In this document: piece by piece, positions 44,841 to 57,821 of the stretch
Layout: each line of letters opens with the position of its first letter
How positions within the stretch are numbered: position 1 is the stretch's first letter
Source: Serripes groenlandicus
Taxonomy: Eukaryota > Mollusca > Bivalvia > Cardiida > Cardiidae
DNA: 64,000 bases
Reading direction: 5' to 3'
Assembly: GCA_031761405.1 (NCBI GenBank)
Contig: JASEVX010000013.1
Span: 46,818,143 to 46,882,142, forward strand
Notes under the pieces: generated by a model
What the model was told of the DNA's origin: nothing
The model's database searches: none
The model's input: only the letters and a program-made list of their open reading frames with translations
Made by a program: the position numbers and the translations under genes

Positions 44841-45589
44841 AAGGGGTTAAGCAAAGGAACGGTCATCGTCAAAATAATTACAATAAACATGCACATACGA
44901 GAAAAATAAACATACACTATAAAATAATATAAGGTTAGATAAACGCTGTACTTCATAAGATTTTGGAAACAATATTTATATGAAAATATTATACATTCAG
45001 AATTTGTCTCGATCATTGGTTTCCATTTCCCCCTCACATATTTAGAATGATCTTGAATATATATATATATATATGAAATTGAATAATAGTTCTTAAGACC
45101 TAATCACTTTCTATATTTAATATGAATGTCCATTAAATTTTAGTTGTTGTTAGTTGTTTACATAATCTATTCCACAGGCATCTGTTGTTATTCAACTGAA
45201 AGTACACGTGATTGATCTCACCTCTGAATAATATGATACATGCATAACAAAAACAATCATATTGTACCATATGATTTAGACGCAGTGGGAAAATGTTTCA
45301 GTTAACGTTTTCATTTTTTTTGCTGGCGAGATCTTATTCATAATTATACGTACTTATATGGACTTTTAATATTTACTTTATATGTCTTTTGGAGAAAACG
45401 TCGTTAGAATGGATGTTTTAGAATGGTACTGCCCATATATGCTTTTCTAAACTGTCGTTATGAAGTAGAACGATACTAAACAACACATTTTCCAGGTTAT
45501 TATTTTTCTATTTTTTGTTTTTTTCTTAATCACTTTTGAAAGTGACTTATAGGCCCATGGGACCGAGTGTTATTTATTACTTTGTGTAC
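44841..45589. other. Non-coding spacer
   Basis: AT-rich, with an (AT)n tract at 45057-45074. The only frame of note (minus, 44837-45037) has no domain. Nothing else recognised. Confidence 0.55.
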
Positions 45590-45725
45590 CATTGTTTTGT
45601 TGATGTACATACATTTGTCACTATAATAACTTACTTACTTACTTACTCACTTTCATATTCGTTAATGAGGCTGACGCGCGGGTTAATCTGGTGTTGATCT
45701 GGTCGCAAGTACTATAAGGGTGAGC

Positions 45726-46018
45726 GAGCCCCGTTAGCGTAGTCGGTAGAGACGCGGGCTGTCAATCCAGGGGTTATGAGATCCAATCCCAGATTGGCCA
45801 ACATTCTTTGCGATGTTTGACAAAAGTCAATGTGACAAGCGTCATTCGTCTTCCACCAATGGGCTAACAGTCTATGTGGAAAAGTAGCAAGTTGCTTGGA
45901 AAGATTGTAATGCGGACTCCTGGTGTGAGAAAGCCAGGAAATACATCAGTAAGTGAACTGGCCGCTGTGATATGACTGAAAAAATGTTGAAAACGGCGTT
46001 AAACTCCAATCAATCAAT
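45726..46018 (+). mobile_element. tRNA-derived SINE (family 1), full length, with TSD
   Basis: Complete from 'gagccccgttagcgtagtcg' (box A) and 'gttatgagatccaatccc' (box B) to 'aaacggcgttaaactccaat' (CAAT)n. Flanks 'taagggtgag' (45715-45724) and 'ttagggtgag' just after the tail form a ~10-bp target-site duplication. Copy B has one uninterrupted 'taagtgtgag' at the same point, so the insertion followed the duplication. Confidence 0.92.
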
Positions 46019-46130
46019 TAACCTTAGGGTGAGTGAGAATAGATCTACGTCATTATAACATAGGGTTGTCCAAGAATACAAAGATATACGGAATCCAGTT
46101 CTATTGGGAAATAAAAAGCTATTGAGAAAC

Positions 46131-46990
46131 AAGAGGCCCATGAGGGCCTATGCTCTACTGGTATGGTTCTTTGGTCATTTTCAATCCAGAGCATGACTGT
46201 ATGTATGGTGAAGATCGGATAGTAAATGGAGGCTCTTTTGTTTTCACAAGCTGTATTATATCAATTTTTACAATTTCATGGGCCATAATCCAGTCTTGCA
46301 TTGGCGGATCTGGCTGGTTTTCAAAAGGAACCAAGCTCTAATCAGTATTTAACTACTATCTAAGTTTGGTGAAGATCAGATAGTAAATGGAGCCTCTATT
46401 GTGTTCACATGCTCAATTATAGCAATTTTGACCATTTCAAGGGCCATAATCCAGTCATGCATGGTTTTCGAAAGGAACCAAGCTCTCATGGATATCTAAC
46501 TACTGTATAAGTTTGGTTGAGATACAATCAAAAGTGAAGACTGTATCGTGTTAACAAGCTCTTTTATAGCAATTTTGACCATTTCAAGGGCCATAATCCA
46601 GTCATGCATGGGCGGATCTGGCTGGTTTTCGAAAGGAACCGAGCTCTCATGAATATCTAACTACTGTATAAGTTTGGTTGAGATACAATCAAACGTGAAG
46701 ACTGTATCGTGTTAACAAGCTCTTTTATAGCAATTTTGACCATTTCAAGGGCCATAATCCAGTCATGCATGGGCGGATCTGGCTGGTTTTCGAAAGGAAT
46801 CGAGCTCTCATGGATATCTAACTACTGTATAAGTTTGGTTGAGACAGAATCAAAAGTGAAGACTGTATCGTGTTAACAAGAAATTGTTTACGGACGCACG
46901 GACGCACGCACGCACGCACGCACGCACGCACGACGGACAAATCGCCACGACATAAGCCCTTCTGGCCTTTGGCCAGTAGAGCTAAAAACA
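46131..46990. mobile_element. Tandem-unit element with (ACGC)n, inserted in copy A
   Basis: Four ~165-180-bp units repeat 'tttgaccatttcaagggcca', 'taatccagtcatgcat', 'ggatctggctggttttcgaa' and 'atatctaactactgtataag', followed by (ACGC)n at ~46896-46930. The ends 'ggcctatgctctactgg' and 'ccagtagagcta' look like inverted termini. Copy B is continuous across this site. Confidence 0.75.
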
Positions 46991-47049
46991 ACAACAAAAA
47001 CCCACCAAAAACAAATGATATTAATCGCTTTTCCCCATTGTGTGTTTGT

Positions 47050-48036
47050 TTAACCCTTTCCTTCATACGATAACATCTGCAGCGCATGACGTTGACAGCA
47101 CATAGACACACATTTGGTAATTCTCTAAAAAAACAAAGGTTATTTTAATGCATACAGTTCGAAACATTTTGGCGAAAGGAGAAATTGCCTCATAAGGAGC
47201 CATTTTTCAATATTGCCACAATGTTTCCAAAAGTCGTCTGCAAGTTGAAAAGGGTTAGCTTGTTAATTGCTATTAGCATTTGTAGTTAGTATAATGAATG
47301 AAAAGAATGGGAAAATTAACTGTTTGTTCGTGATTATCTGACGTCTCTATTAACCCTTTACCACGTGTAGACGCACTTTGACTCACTGCAGCAGACGACT
47401 TTTGAAAACATTGTGGTAAAAGAAGAAAATTGCTCAGAACGAGCAATTTCTCCTTTTGCCACAAAGTCTTCAACTCTTTTTAATAATTAAACTCTCATTT
47501 ATGCAGATTTTTTACTTTTTTGTATATAGGTTTTCATAGTCGTCTGCTGCAGAATTGTTTAATGTGGGAAAGGATTAACCCTTCTCTACATTTTCTACAC
47601 ATTTGGTGCGGACTACTTTGGAAAACATTGTTAACAGAGGAGAAAAAATGCTCAATGTGTTTAACTCTATTCGATGCTTAAGGCTCAGTGTAAAAATTGT
47701 CCATACTTTTGCCATGATGTTGCCCTGGATTGACATCCCACGCGCGACCGACATAGTAACCGGGGCTCGGCACACTAAATAAGGATGAATCTACTTAACT
47801 CTAACGGCGCCGAGTTTCCTAAAGTAGACTCTTCCATGTTCAAAATCGGGCTACTCGGGGCGGGGGGGGGGGGGGGGGGGGGGTCAACAGATGCATCAGC
47901 GGTATTACTGAACAGTGTGAATTTCTTCTTTTGCCCAAATGTTTTCAAATTTATTCAATAATTTCTCTTTTGGACATTTTCTATAATTTTCACCAATATG
48001 TTTACTGCAAATTTGTTGTTTTGGGGAAAGGGTTAA
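47050..48036. mobile_element. Chain of three TTAA-bounded MITE family 2 units
   Basis: Units 47050-~47257, 47350-47578 and 47575-48036 each run from TTAACCCTT(T/C) to an inverted (GG)AAAGGGTTAA-like end; the last two share one TTAA. A 22-G run (47862-47883) has grown inside the third. The same chain lies in copy B (61938-63094), so it predates the duplication. Confidence 0.7.
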
Positions 48037-49850
48037 AGGTCGCTGGCTTCACGCACAACGGTTTTAAATATATATTGTTATAAATTGCAGTTACAACCGT
48101 TTATCACTAAGTCATCGAGCCGTTTTTGAATATAAAATACTGGTGTATAGGCGTTTTAATAAAGTCGATTTTACGCAGAATAGTACCTTATTTGTTTAAA
48201 TAATGTGTTTTCAATAAAGGATAAAACTTGGGCCATTCAGCTGTCAGTAATTGACTTTAAAAATGGTAGTAATGGCCTTCCCTCCGTTGAACTCATGAAT
48301 CACTATTGCTGTACTCATCTGCGATTATTTACAGAATGGCTGAGAACGTGTAATCGGTAAACACAAACGTCACGATAGATGGACGACGTTTATCGGTCAT
48401 AAAAGTATGATTTTTGCGATAAGTTTACAGTTTATCAAGTATTACATGTTGGGACTATTTTCTGACCGCGAAAACCTTATTTTCTTGTTGTGTTTTGTCA
48501 TGTGATACAAAAGAATCTAACATTCGTTGTCATTTCATAACATTTTATTAAACTAGTCCAAGAAACGTGTTATTAAGCTCGCTTTTGTACACTTTAGAAA
48601 TGACTTAATTATCATAGAAAGGAAAGTAAACAGTATTCATTAGTTTGGTGTTTGTTTCAATGATGTCCGATATTTAACAGATCTGTCTAATTTAGTTCCT
48701 TCACATTGAGGGTTTTCTCCCTAGAAAAGTTAAACTACTTTGACAAATTTGAGAGCAAAAACAAACACAAAAAGTGCTCATAATGCACATGTCTCTTTTT
48801 GCCAAACTGTTCAATTGATACAAATATAGGCATATATGATAATGCTCGATCACCAACTCAATTAGGCTACACTTTAAGCATTGATTGCTAATTGACCCTA
48901 GAACGTACAGAAGGTTTCACTCGAACGTATCTAACTTGTACACTGACATCGTGTCCTTTAAGCTTTTGAAAACGTGTCTTATCATCTAGACGCTTTCGTA
49001 TATATTGCAACAACTACAAAATAAACCGTTTATAATATTGAGATTTAAGAACAATCAATTACGAATCTCGCGAGCTTATAGAACATTTTGGATTTCCAAA
49101 TGCCTTCTACTGCGTCATTAATACAATATCAGCTTCCCGTTTAAGGTCGCTTTTCATTTTAGTCGGGTTGGTGAATCCGGACTAAATGTAGTCAGAAGCT
49201 GTTAAGATTTAGTCCGGACATATAATTTTGCAGTGTTAGGGAATACGGGACCAGGTTCGAAATTAGCACTGACATGATTGTAAACCTGGTAGGTCTTTCC
49301 AGAAATTACGAAAGTAGTTTATTGGCCTTTTTATTTTGGCGAGGTCTTTGGGGTATTATGAGAGTACTTTGCATGGCAGATAGAACGCGCAATAATATTT
49401 ATTATCTGCATAAACATGAAGATTGCTAATATTTACATCTTTCAACTCAATGTAGATCGTAAGCCCGATACATCTCAAATCTTACCAAAATAGCACGAAC
49501 GGGATTATTGTTTACCATGTCTCTGATGGAACTATATATTTGGCGGTTTATTATTTAAAGGTTAATTGGTTTCCAGTATTGCGTAACAAGTCAACGGGCT
49601 GTTCAAAACTGACAATGTAAATTGTTTCGTTGTTGTTGTTTCTGTTAGCATTGTGGCGATTGTCAAACCAATTGCCACACAAAAGGTAGTAATGGCTTTC
49701 TCTCCTCGGCGGTCATGACTGTGGGGTTAGCATTAACAGATACATAAATAGAAAAGTATGTGGCACCGCTGTCTAGCTGGTGTCAGAAAAAAATGAAAAA
49801 GTCATTCTGGTACGTTACCCAAGAAACGCTTTTTGTTTTATTTAATTGAG
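48037..49850. other. Non-coding; includes ~1.4 kb private to copy A
   Basis: No gene recognised. The block 48290-49680 is absent from copy B and is bordered by a repeated 'ggtagtaatggccttccctcc'-like sequence at 48266 and 49686, as after a tandem duplication or insertion. No inverted ends were found. Confidence 0.55.
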
Positions 49851-50032
49851 ATTTTACGCTAGTTTTTAACATTATTTAATTTATATTACGGCGACAGTCA
49901 ACTTATTCATGATCCCTGGGTATACAAACCAGTACTAGACTAGGAAATGTGACTTTCCCAAGGGCACACCACCATGACCGCCGCGACTAGGGATCGAACA
50001 CAGGCCGCCTGGTTACAAATCCCCAACAAACA
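49850..50032 (-). mobile_element. tRNA-derived SINE (family 2)
   Basis: Same body as 42465-42685: 'atattacggcgacagtcaac', 'aaccagtactagactaggaa', 'aagggcacaccaccatgacc' and 'gactagggatcgaacac'. The head is cut at 'ccaac'. Shared with copy B (63555-63745). Confidence 0.75.
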
Positions 50033-50191
50033 CCCCCACCCCCCATGAAATGCCGAGATATACCTGAATTAATTCGTAAACGGCGTTAAAATCATGCCAA
50101 AACAAAATATTAATATAAATGCGAAGTTTCAATCAAACCAGGGTATCACGCCAAGTGACCTTATTGACGATTGACATTTTCCTGGAATCCG

Positions 50192-50378
50192 CCGTAGTCG
50201 ATTGGTTAGCGTCGGGGATTTGAAACCAGGCGTCCCGGGTTTCGATTCTCAGTCACGACACGACGGTCATGTTGGAGTGCCCTTTGGCACATTTTCTAGC
50301 CTAGTACTGGTTTGTTTACCCATGAATCACGAATAAGTCAACTGTCTCCGTGATATAACTGACATAATGTTGAATACT
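50192..50378 (+). mobile_element. tRNA-derived SINE (family 2), opposite orientation
   Basis: Head 'ccgccgtagtcgattggtta' (box A) and 'cgggtttcgattctcagt' (box B), then 'gagtgccctttggcac', 'cctagtactggtttgttta' and 'gtctccgtgatataactgac'. It faces the copy at 49850 about 160 bp away. Confidence 0.8.
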
Positions 50379-50640
50379 TCAACCAAATCACGGCACCAAG
50401 TTCCACGAAAACCGACTGTAAAGTCTGATCAATGTCTGCACTGTTCATATATATCTTACACAAGCCTGTTAGAAGCTTCTATCAACTTGTAGATTATGAT
50501 ACGTTGGAGCAGATGTACAGGCTTACCTGGAGTTAATCTGTTCAGAAATGCCAACCTATACATTTTCTCATGCACAGGATGAAGTTCTATGGTGGATTCG
50601 GGATTATTCGTGGGTTGGTTTATATATATATACAATGAAG

Positions 50641-51840
50641 ACGTCGTAATACATGATCAGCACCCAGAGTATAATGTTAGACTTCGTAATACATGATCAG
50701 CAGCCACTGTATAATGTTAGACGTCGTAATACATGATCAGCAGCCACTGTATAATGCTAGTCGTCGTAAAACATGATCATCAGCCACTGTATAATGTTAG
50801 ACGTCGTAATACATGATCAGCCGCCACTGCATAATGTTCGACGTTAAAATACATGATCAGCAGCCACTGTATAATGTTAGACTTCGTCATACATGATCAG
50901 CAGCCACTGTATAATGTTAGACGTCGTAATACATGATCAGCAGCCACTGTATAATGTTAGACGTCGTAATGCATGATCAACAGCCACTGTATAATGTTAG
51001 ACGTCGTAATACATGATCAGCAGCCACTGTATAATGTTAGACGTCGTAATACATTATCAGCAGCCACTGTATAATGTAAGACATCGTAATACATGATCAG
51101 CAGTCACTGTATAAAGTTAAACGTCGTAAAACATGATCAGCAGCCACTGTATAATGTTAGACGTCGTAATACATGATCAGCAGCCACTGCATAATGTTCG
51201 ACGTCGTAATACATGATGAGGAGCCACTGTATAATGCTAGACGTCGTAATACATTATCAGCAGCCACTGTATAATGTTAGATGTCATAATACATGATCAA
51301 CAGCTACTGTATAATGTTAGACGTCGTAATACATCATTAGCAGTCACTGTATAATGTTAGACGTCGTAAAACATGATAAGCAGCCATTGTATAATGCTAG
51401 ACGTCGTAATACATGATCAGCAGTCACTGTATAATGTTAGACGTCGTAATACATGATCAGCAGCCACTGTATAATGCTAGACGTCGTAATACATGATCAG
51501 CAGCCACTGTATAATGTTAGACGTCGTAATACATGATCAGCAGCCACTGTATAATGCTGGACGTCGTAATACACGATCAGCAGCCACTGTATAATGCTAG
51601 ACGTCGTAATACATGATCAGCAGCAACTGTATAATGTTAGACATCGTAATACATGATCAGCAGCCACTGTATAATGCTAGACGTCGTAATACATGATCAG
51701 CAGCCACTGTATAATATTAGACGTCGTAATACATGATCAGCAGCCACTGTATAATGTTTGACGTCGTAATACATGATCAGCAGCCACTGTATAATGCTAG
51801 ACGTCGTAATACATGATCAGCAGCCACTGTATAATGTTAG
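50641..51840. repeat. 40-bp satellite, 30 units (1200 bp)
   Basis: The unit is acgtcgtaatacatgatcag plus cagccactgtataatgttag, period exactly 40 with no indels across 1200 bp. Only point changes are seen, such as tgttag/tgctag alternation. Copy B has no such array, so the satellite arose or expanded after the duplication. Confidence 0.97.
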
Positions 51841-51965
51841 ACTGCACACACCCTGTACTTTCCGGGAAGATGGCTTACATAAGAGTAACAATTTGCATCA
51901 TGCTGACGAATTTTGACATATCTGCAGCAGACAATTTCTCATTTTGCCATCATGTTTTTAACTTC

Positions 51966-54620
51966 GATCAATATATAACATACCAAAATTTAAACAGAGT
52001 TTCCACAAGCGGCAGTATGTTTTGTATCTCGGAACATGTCAGAAGAACTTAAAAGTATAAAACAACTGTATGATATTCATGTTTTTATATTTTCAATGTG
52101 TATTTTTAAGAATTTGTTCACAAACATTCAACACAAGACATGCACAAAATAAAAGTTTCAAAGGAACACTAAATGTCAACCTATCAGTTTGTGCCAGTGA
52201 CCAGTTGACCCCTTTTAATATATAAAGAGATTGTTCTATTTATAGAATTTAATGTAGAAATACTTTAAGAAGATCATGTATTGTTAGTTTACGTAACAGT
52301 ATTTTGGTAATAAAAAGTTCGATGCATGTGAATTTAATGAGAAATTATGTAATGTCACTAAATTCCGCAATGTTTTCTAACTGAACTTGCAGCTGTGACA
52401 TTAGAAGTTATCTGTATAATGTTTAAGTGCATTAATGTAGAGATGGCTTTTGTCAAACTCCAGCAACTCATATAACACAAAGAGATTGAAAGTTCTCTGT
52501 AGCATGGGCAGTTTTATTAGGAAGCGGCTCGTAAGAGCCAATTGCTATATTAAGCGAAATCCAAAGACACTCATCATTTTGAGACTGGAATCTAGACTAT
52601 GGGTTTTTCAAAATCGGCATTGAATAATTACTTCACATCTGTCTTTCTATATCAGCTCTCCGTTTCTGAGCACCATCTCGTGTTCAGAGAGATGTCTTGG
52701 TAGTTGCAGATCGTATATAATGTCAATGAAAGTGGATGATCTGTGGAATATTTTTTAAAAGATGAATGGACTTTTTCCAACTAATACCCATGTCGGTCCT
52801 TTCGTACATAATTGACCGCGCGTAAAGTTCATAATCGAGTCACAATGATAACGTATAAATACTCAAAAAATCAAATTATTGAAAAGATGACAAAATAAAT
52901 AGGTGACACAATATAACATATACGGTAAATGTGTAGGTAAACCTAGGCATCGGATTTTTTAAAATCCTTTCGAATACTTTTCAGCGGTAACGTTAATGAG
53001 GAATCTAAGTACTAGAGTATTTCATTTTAGATTCCTGCGTAAATACATCAGATTCTCATTCGAAATTAACCATAACAACCCCAGAAGACGGAATAAGATA
53101 GTCAAGTTAAAGTGATAAAATGTACTCGAAAGAAAATCAAATTATTTGAATGATAGGTGTCTTTAATAAAGATAAAACGCTTCAATTATAAATAATTCAC
53201 TATCTTATTAATCGATGTTTAATCATTTAATAAATTAAAACAATGTAATGAGGGAGTCCGTTGTGTAACAGTTATCATAGTGGTTTGTCACGCAGGAGAT
53301 CAGGGTTCAATAGAAATATATTATAATTCTCTTATTTTTTGTCTTATAAATTGATTATATCAGTGGTGCAATTGTCATTTGACACCATTGCAACACATTT
53401 CTTCAAAATGCATGGATTTTATATGATTTCAAAAGCAATGCATTACAAACGTTTCACCTAGGCGCTGTGAAACACTTTAAGAAATTATTTAGTTCGTTTG
53501 TATGATATTTTACGTCCCTTTTAACAATATTTCAGTTATATCACGCTGAAGAAAATGTAGATAACACAGGGTTTTATTTCTGCTTTGATAGTAGGATTGG
53601 ACTCTCTTATAAAGTGTTCAAGTTATACATACAATTAACTGCAACAGACGACTTTAACAATATATAATCAAAAATCAAACAAATAAACCTTTTGATTAGA
53701 TATAGGTGGCTAATTTCAAAATAAGCTTTTACAATTATTAATATGAATAGTCACTTGAGCGACCCAGGACATCATAGACAAACCATATGTGTGGGTTGGG
53801 AAATATTAGAAGAGGATATATTTTCGGACGAAATAGATTCAAAAAAGGTATTCATTGTGAAACAATTACATTATAAGCACGCAGAATTAATACTCGTGAA
53901 CACAGTAATATATATTGGCAATGTGTGCTTGCACTTTTTTAAAATAAAACAATAATTACACGATTAGAACCTTAACTTTTAACTCAATCTACACAGTATT
54001 TGCAAAGCTTTACAAATTATAATATACATTATTAACAGTAAATGCAAAATGGGAGAACATCTACCTTGTTGCAAACATTTTTTGGAAACGGATAGTTTGC
54101 ATGATGTAAGTAATTACTTAAAGTAGTGTAAAGTATCTCGGGTACGATTCAAAATGAGTATATATAGGTCACAATACACTAAATAAATTCCTTCTTTGTT
54201 TCCATGTAAATCGACCAACTTCAGTCATCAATTGTCACACTTTCTAAGCATTTCCCATAGAGAACACCATATATCATTGAAAAGAGTTACCTCTTAGCTT
54301 TAAAACAATCCAAAGAAAATGTGGGGTCATGTATTATGCAAGAAAGAACTCACCAGGCGAAAATGGTTACCGTCATTTACGACAAAAAAGGTCCCGGACA
54401 AACCGGTGTTTAGCATTCTCTACTTTCACTTTCAGACAAGGTCAAACAAATAAAAGTCATCAAATCAATCATTTCCAGTGCATCCTATACACATTCCCAA
54501 TGCATTTAAATTCATTGTCAAATATTCAATACACACTGGTGATGGTATACACTCATTTCTACACAAACAAAGGTTTATTTAGGGACTTCAGTAGTGTAGA
54601 TCAAAGGGTCCGCGGATGTA
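51966..54620. other. Non-coding stretch with scraps
   Basis: No gene recognised. A decayed tRNA-like scrap sits at 53255-53315 ('catagtggtttgtcacgcag', then 'atcagggttcaatag'). A 40-bp SINE-body scrap 'cagttatatcacgctgaag' is at ~53530. The frames at 53743-53955 and 54329-54625 show no domain. Confidence 0.5.
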
Positions 54621-55301
54621 TTTAGCGTAATTTGACCTATAAGATAGTACGTTCGATAAGGTATGCGTTGGACTTTGTAAATAATAAAGACCAAATCAGG
54701 CTGTGTATTCACACGGCCTGACTAAAATATACTCCGTTCAAATATAATTACACACACATATTACTGTCAAAGTGTAGATTATGATAAGGTATTTAGCGTA
54801 ATTTGACCTATAAGATAGTACGTTCGATAAGGTATGCGTTGGACTTTGTAAATAATAAAGACCAAATCAGGCTGTGTATTCACACGGCCTGACTAAAATA
54901 TACTCCGTTCAAATATAATTACACACACATATTACTGTCAAAGTGTAGATTATGATAAGGTATTTAGCGTAATTTGACCTATAAGATAGTACGTTCGATA
55001 AGGTATGCGTTGGACTTTGTAAATAATAAAGACCAAATCAGGCTGTGTATTCACACGGCCTGACTAAAATATACTCCGTTCAAATATAATTACACACACA
55101 TATTACTGTCAAAGTGTAGATTATGATAAGGTATTTAGCGTAATTTGACCTATAAGATAGTACGTTCGATAAGGTATGCGTTGGACTTTGTAAATAATAA
55201 AGACCAAATCAGGCTGTGTATTCACACGGCCTGACTAAAATATACTCCGTTCAAATATAATTACACACACATATTACTGTCAAAGTGTAGATTATGATAA
55301 G
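54621..55301. repeat. 171-bp tandem repeat, four near-identical units
   Basis: Unit starts at 54621, 54792, 54963 and 55134 (period 171). I see no difference between units by eye apart from the last ending early. Each unit holds an imperfect hairpin 'caggctgtgtattcacacgg' plus 'cctg'. Identity this high implies very recent amplification or gene conversion, or an assembly duplication. Confidence 0.95.
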
Positions 55302-56623
55302 ACAGAGCCGATGTAAAGGTGATCCGAAACCACACTGTTCAGAAATGCAAACGTGTACCTTTTCCCATGAAAACAAGTTGAAGAAGTATAATGTTGACAT
55401 TATTACACAAAATACTTTGCAATCAAAGTACATTTACATCTCTAAATTTTACAAATATGCACAAGTGAAGTCGCAATATGAAATCCATGTCCTAAGACTT
55501 TAACAGTTATCTACGTGGTTTCAAAAAGGTTACACTACTCGTCTGCCATGATTGAATGTTTGTATCGTTAGCACGTTGTGGCAGTAGAACAATGAATGAT
55601 TTTCTGGTTCGTTAATCAGCGTATAAATACTTAAATAGCATTTGCTAGCTAGCTATACAATTTAATTGTCCTGCCTTTCAAGTTATATATATTTACAAAT
55701 ACGGAAAAAGTGAAGTCGCAATATTAAATGTAACATTTCCTTTACACTTAGCTGTCTTTCCAACTATATATACATGTATTTACAAAAACGTAAAAAGTGA
55801 AGTCGCAATATTAAATGTAGCATTTCCTTTACACTTTGCTGCCTTTCAATTGTATTATTATTCACAAATACGTAAAATGTCGTAATATTAAATATAACAT
55901 GTAGCTGCCTTTCCAAATGTATACATTTTTCTTTTTTATATTTTAACAACGGCAGCAGTTTAAACTTAGCTAATCCAACATTTAATGAATAAAAGGTAAA
56001 TGTTCTCTCTACATATATTATGACTTACACTTTTATTGCGCGATGCGGTCACGTACCGAGCTATATGATGTTACTTTGATATTTTAACCTGTATTGACCG
56101 TGTAAGGAGAAGTTAGAATTACGATAAATGAAATGTAATTGCCTTGGTAAAAATACAGTTACAATTTATTGTGAAAGCACTTAATTATAACACATTTAAA
56201 AATAAAATAATATATATTTCCAATGGTTTAAGTATTTTTTTTAACTACATTTCGTAATTACGATGATATTATAAAATATAATAACATTCACTTTTATATA
56301 TATAAATGTTTACTAATCTTCTTTTTTATTGGATAAACAAATAAAACACTAAATGTTATGGTAACTATAACGTTACATCAACAATGCAAACTTGAAAAAC
56401 AACAGTCACGTGACATAGCGCATAGATACCACTGTACAATTAGTAACACCATGCGGTTATTACCTTATAAAGTAATGAAAATATGTACAAACATGCAGTG
56501 CTATAACTGGTAATAATCCGATACAGTATGTACATGTAAGGGTCGTCTGCTCTGAAAAGTTCTGAATACACACTTATAAAACATAAATAACTATCTTATA
56601 TGTAAATATATCCATTAACTTAA
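55302..56623. other. Non-coding with a ~100-bp short tandem repeat
   Basis: At 55676-55920 about three units share 'aaaaagtgaagtcgcaatat', 'taaatgtaacatttccttta' and 'cacttagctgcctttc', each shorter and more diverged than the last. A scrap of the same unit ('aagtgaagtcgcaatatgaa') is at 55464. The rest is AT-rich with no gene. Confidence 0.6.
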
Positions 56624-57531
56624 AGAGCTATCTTTTTAGATTAAAGCCCCGCCAGACTGGACGGCGACCATCCGCGACCGTACGGCGACCAGAACATGTA
56701 CAAGGTCGTCGGCAAACGTGAACACAATGCGAAAAAAGTCCAAAGGTAATTACAGCAACCTAAACAATCATACCGTCTTCTCACAGCGCGCGCGCGCCAA
56801 AACCTCTCCTAGCTTATGGCGTTTCCATTGAGATGTATGGGCTTGGCAACGGCGATCACGCTCATGGGGTTCTTACCACTCGTCTTCTATGTGTATTGCG
56901 ACTGCACGTCGACCTTACGGCGTTTCTACCACATGATCACGACGATTATATAAGCTGGTCAGATTTTTGGTTTCAAGATGATCATTGTGTAGTCGTCATA
57001 CTGTATAGTTGTGCGTTTGCTGATTTAAAACCTTAAGAGCGTAGTGCAAGCTTGGTAACCACGCCATGGTCGAATTCAGAACTCCATTAACGCAGTGGGA
57101 ACTTCAAACGCCATAGGGGCACTGGGAGCCCCATGAGGACGTAGTGCAATCGCACTACAGTGGTGAAATCAGTGTACCATCGCCATGACAACGCCATAAG
57201 GACTCCGCGTTTTCGCAACGTCTTTGTACTGCGCGTGTACTACGTGCATGGCGATGTTGCGACGCTTGTCTCACCACCTTTGCGACAACGCCTCGTTCTC
57301 ACCGCCTTCCAAGTCTGATCGGCGAACCTTGGCGTTTGTTTTGCTCAAAACAAAAGCCTTGACTCGGCGATAATATGCAATCATGGTGACCACAGAGCGA
57401 TATATGGCGTTTCCGCCACGCTTGTACCACGCTTATGGCGACATTGACGCGCTCTAGGCCCATTTTCCGTCACCGTAGCAGCGCAGTAAAGATGCCAGCC
57501 CGTCTGACGGAGGTATTAAACAGATAGCTCT
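56624..57531. mobile_element. GC-rich inverted-repeat element, 908 bp
   Basis: Left end agagctatctttttagatta and right end (reverse complement) agagctatctgtttaatacc share ~15 of 20 bases, followed by ccgccagactgg versus ccgtcagacggg. The interior is far richer in GC and CpG than the flanks. It is built from variants of 'atggcg(t/a)', 'gcgaccac' and 'accacgcttatggcg' on both strands. No convincing coding frame. Flanking TAA/AAA could be a 3-bp target site, but this is unsure. Confidence 0.7.
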
Positions 57532-57821
57532 AAAACGAATTTATAGTAAAAAGATAAACCATCTTTCCTTGAAATATCATGCATATATTCTTTTACAAGC
57601 ATACTAGTGTATATCTTCAGATTGTTATTGTTCAGTTATATGTATGTATATCATACAATGCTAAATGTTTGGAGACATTTATGTTTTTTGTGTGAAAAAC
57701 TATCTCTAGTTGATATTCTTCTTTTATATATAAACAGATAAAGGAGACAAGAATAGAACCGTAACATTTTGGGTTCCAATGTATAAGTCAGTAGTTCATA
57801 AGAAATTAATGTTTCATATTT
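57532..57821. other. Spacer without a gene
   Basis: AT-rich 290-bp spacer between the GC-rich element and the HARBI1-like fragment. No feature seen. Confidence 0.5.

Larger units (their letters stand above)
45590..51965 (+). repeat. Segmental duplication 2, copy A
   Basis: Collinear with 61640-64000 in the same orientation. Shared landmarks are 'catgtcactataataa', 'gctga(c/t)gcgcgggtt', 'acaaagatatacgga', the TTAA-MITE chain, 'gtttactgcaaatttgttg', 'ttttcaataaaggataaaac', 'tggccttccctcc', SINE family 2, 'tgttcagaaa', 'ttctatggtg', 'ccctgtactt' and 'gccatcatgtttttaactt'. Copy A alone holds a SINE, an 855-bp element, ~1.4 kb at 48290-49680 and the 40-bp satellite. Confidence 0.88.

Noticed and set aside
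46870..47073. Frames with RTHARTHART repeats
   Set aside because: Encoded by (ACGC)n simple repeat within an inserted element.
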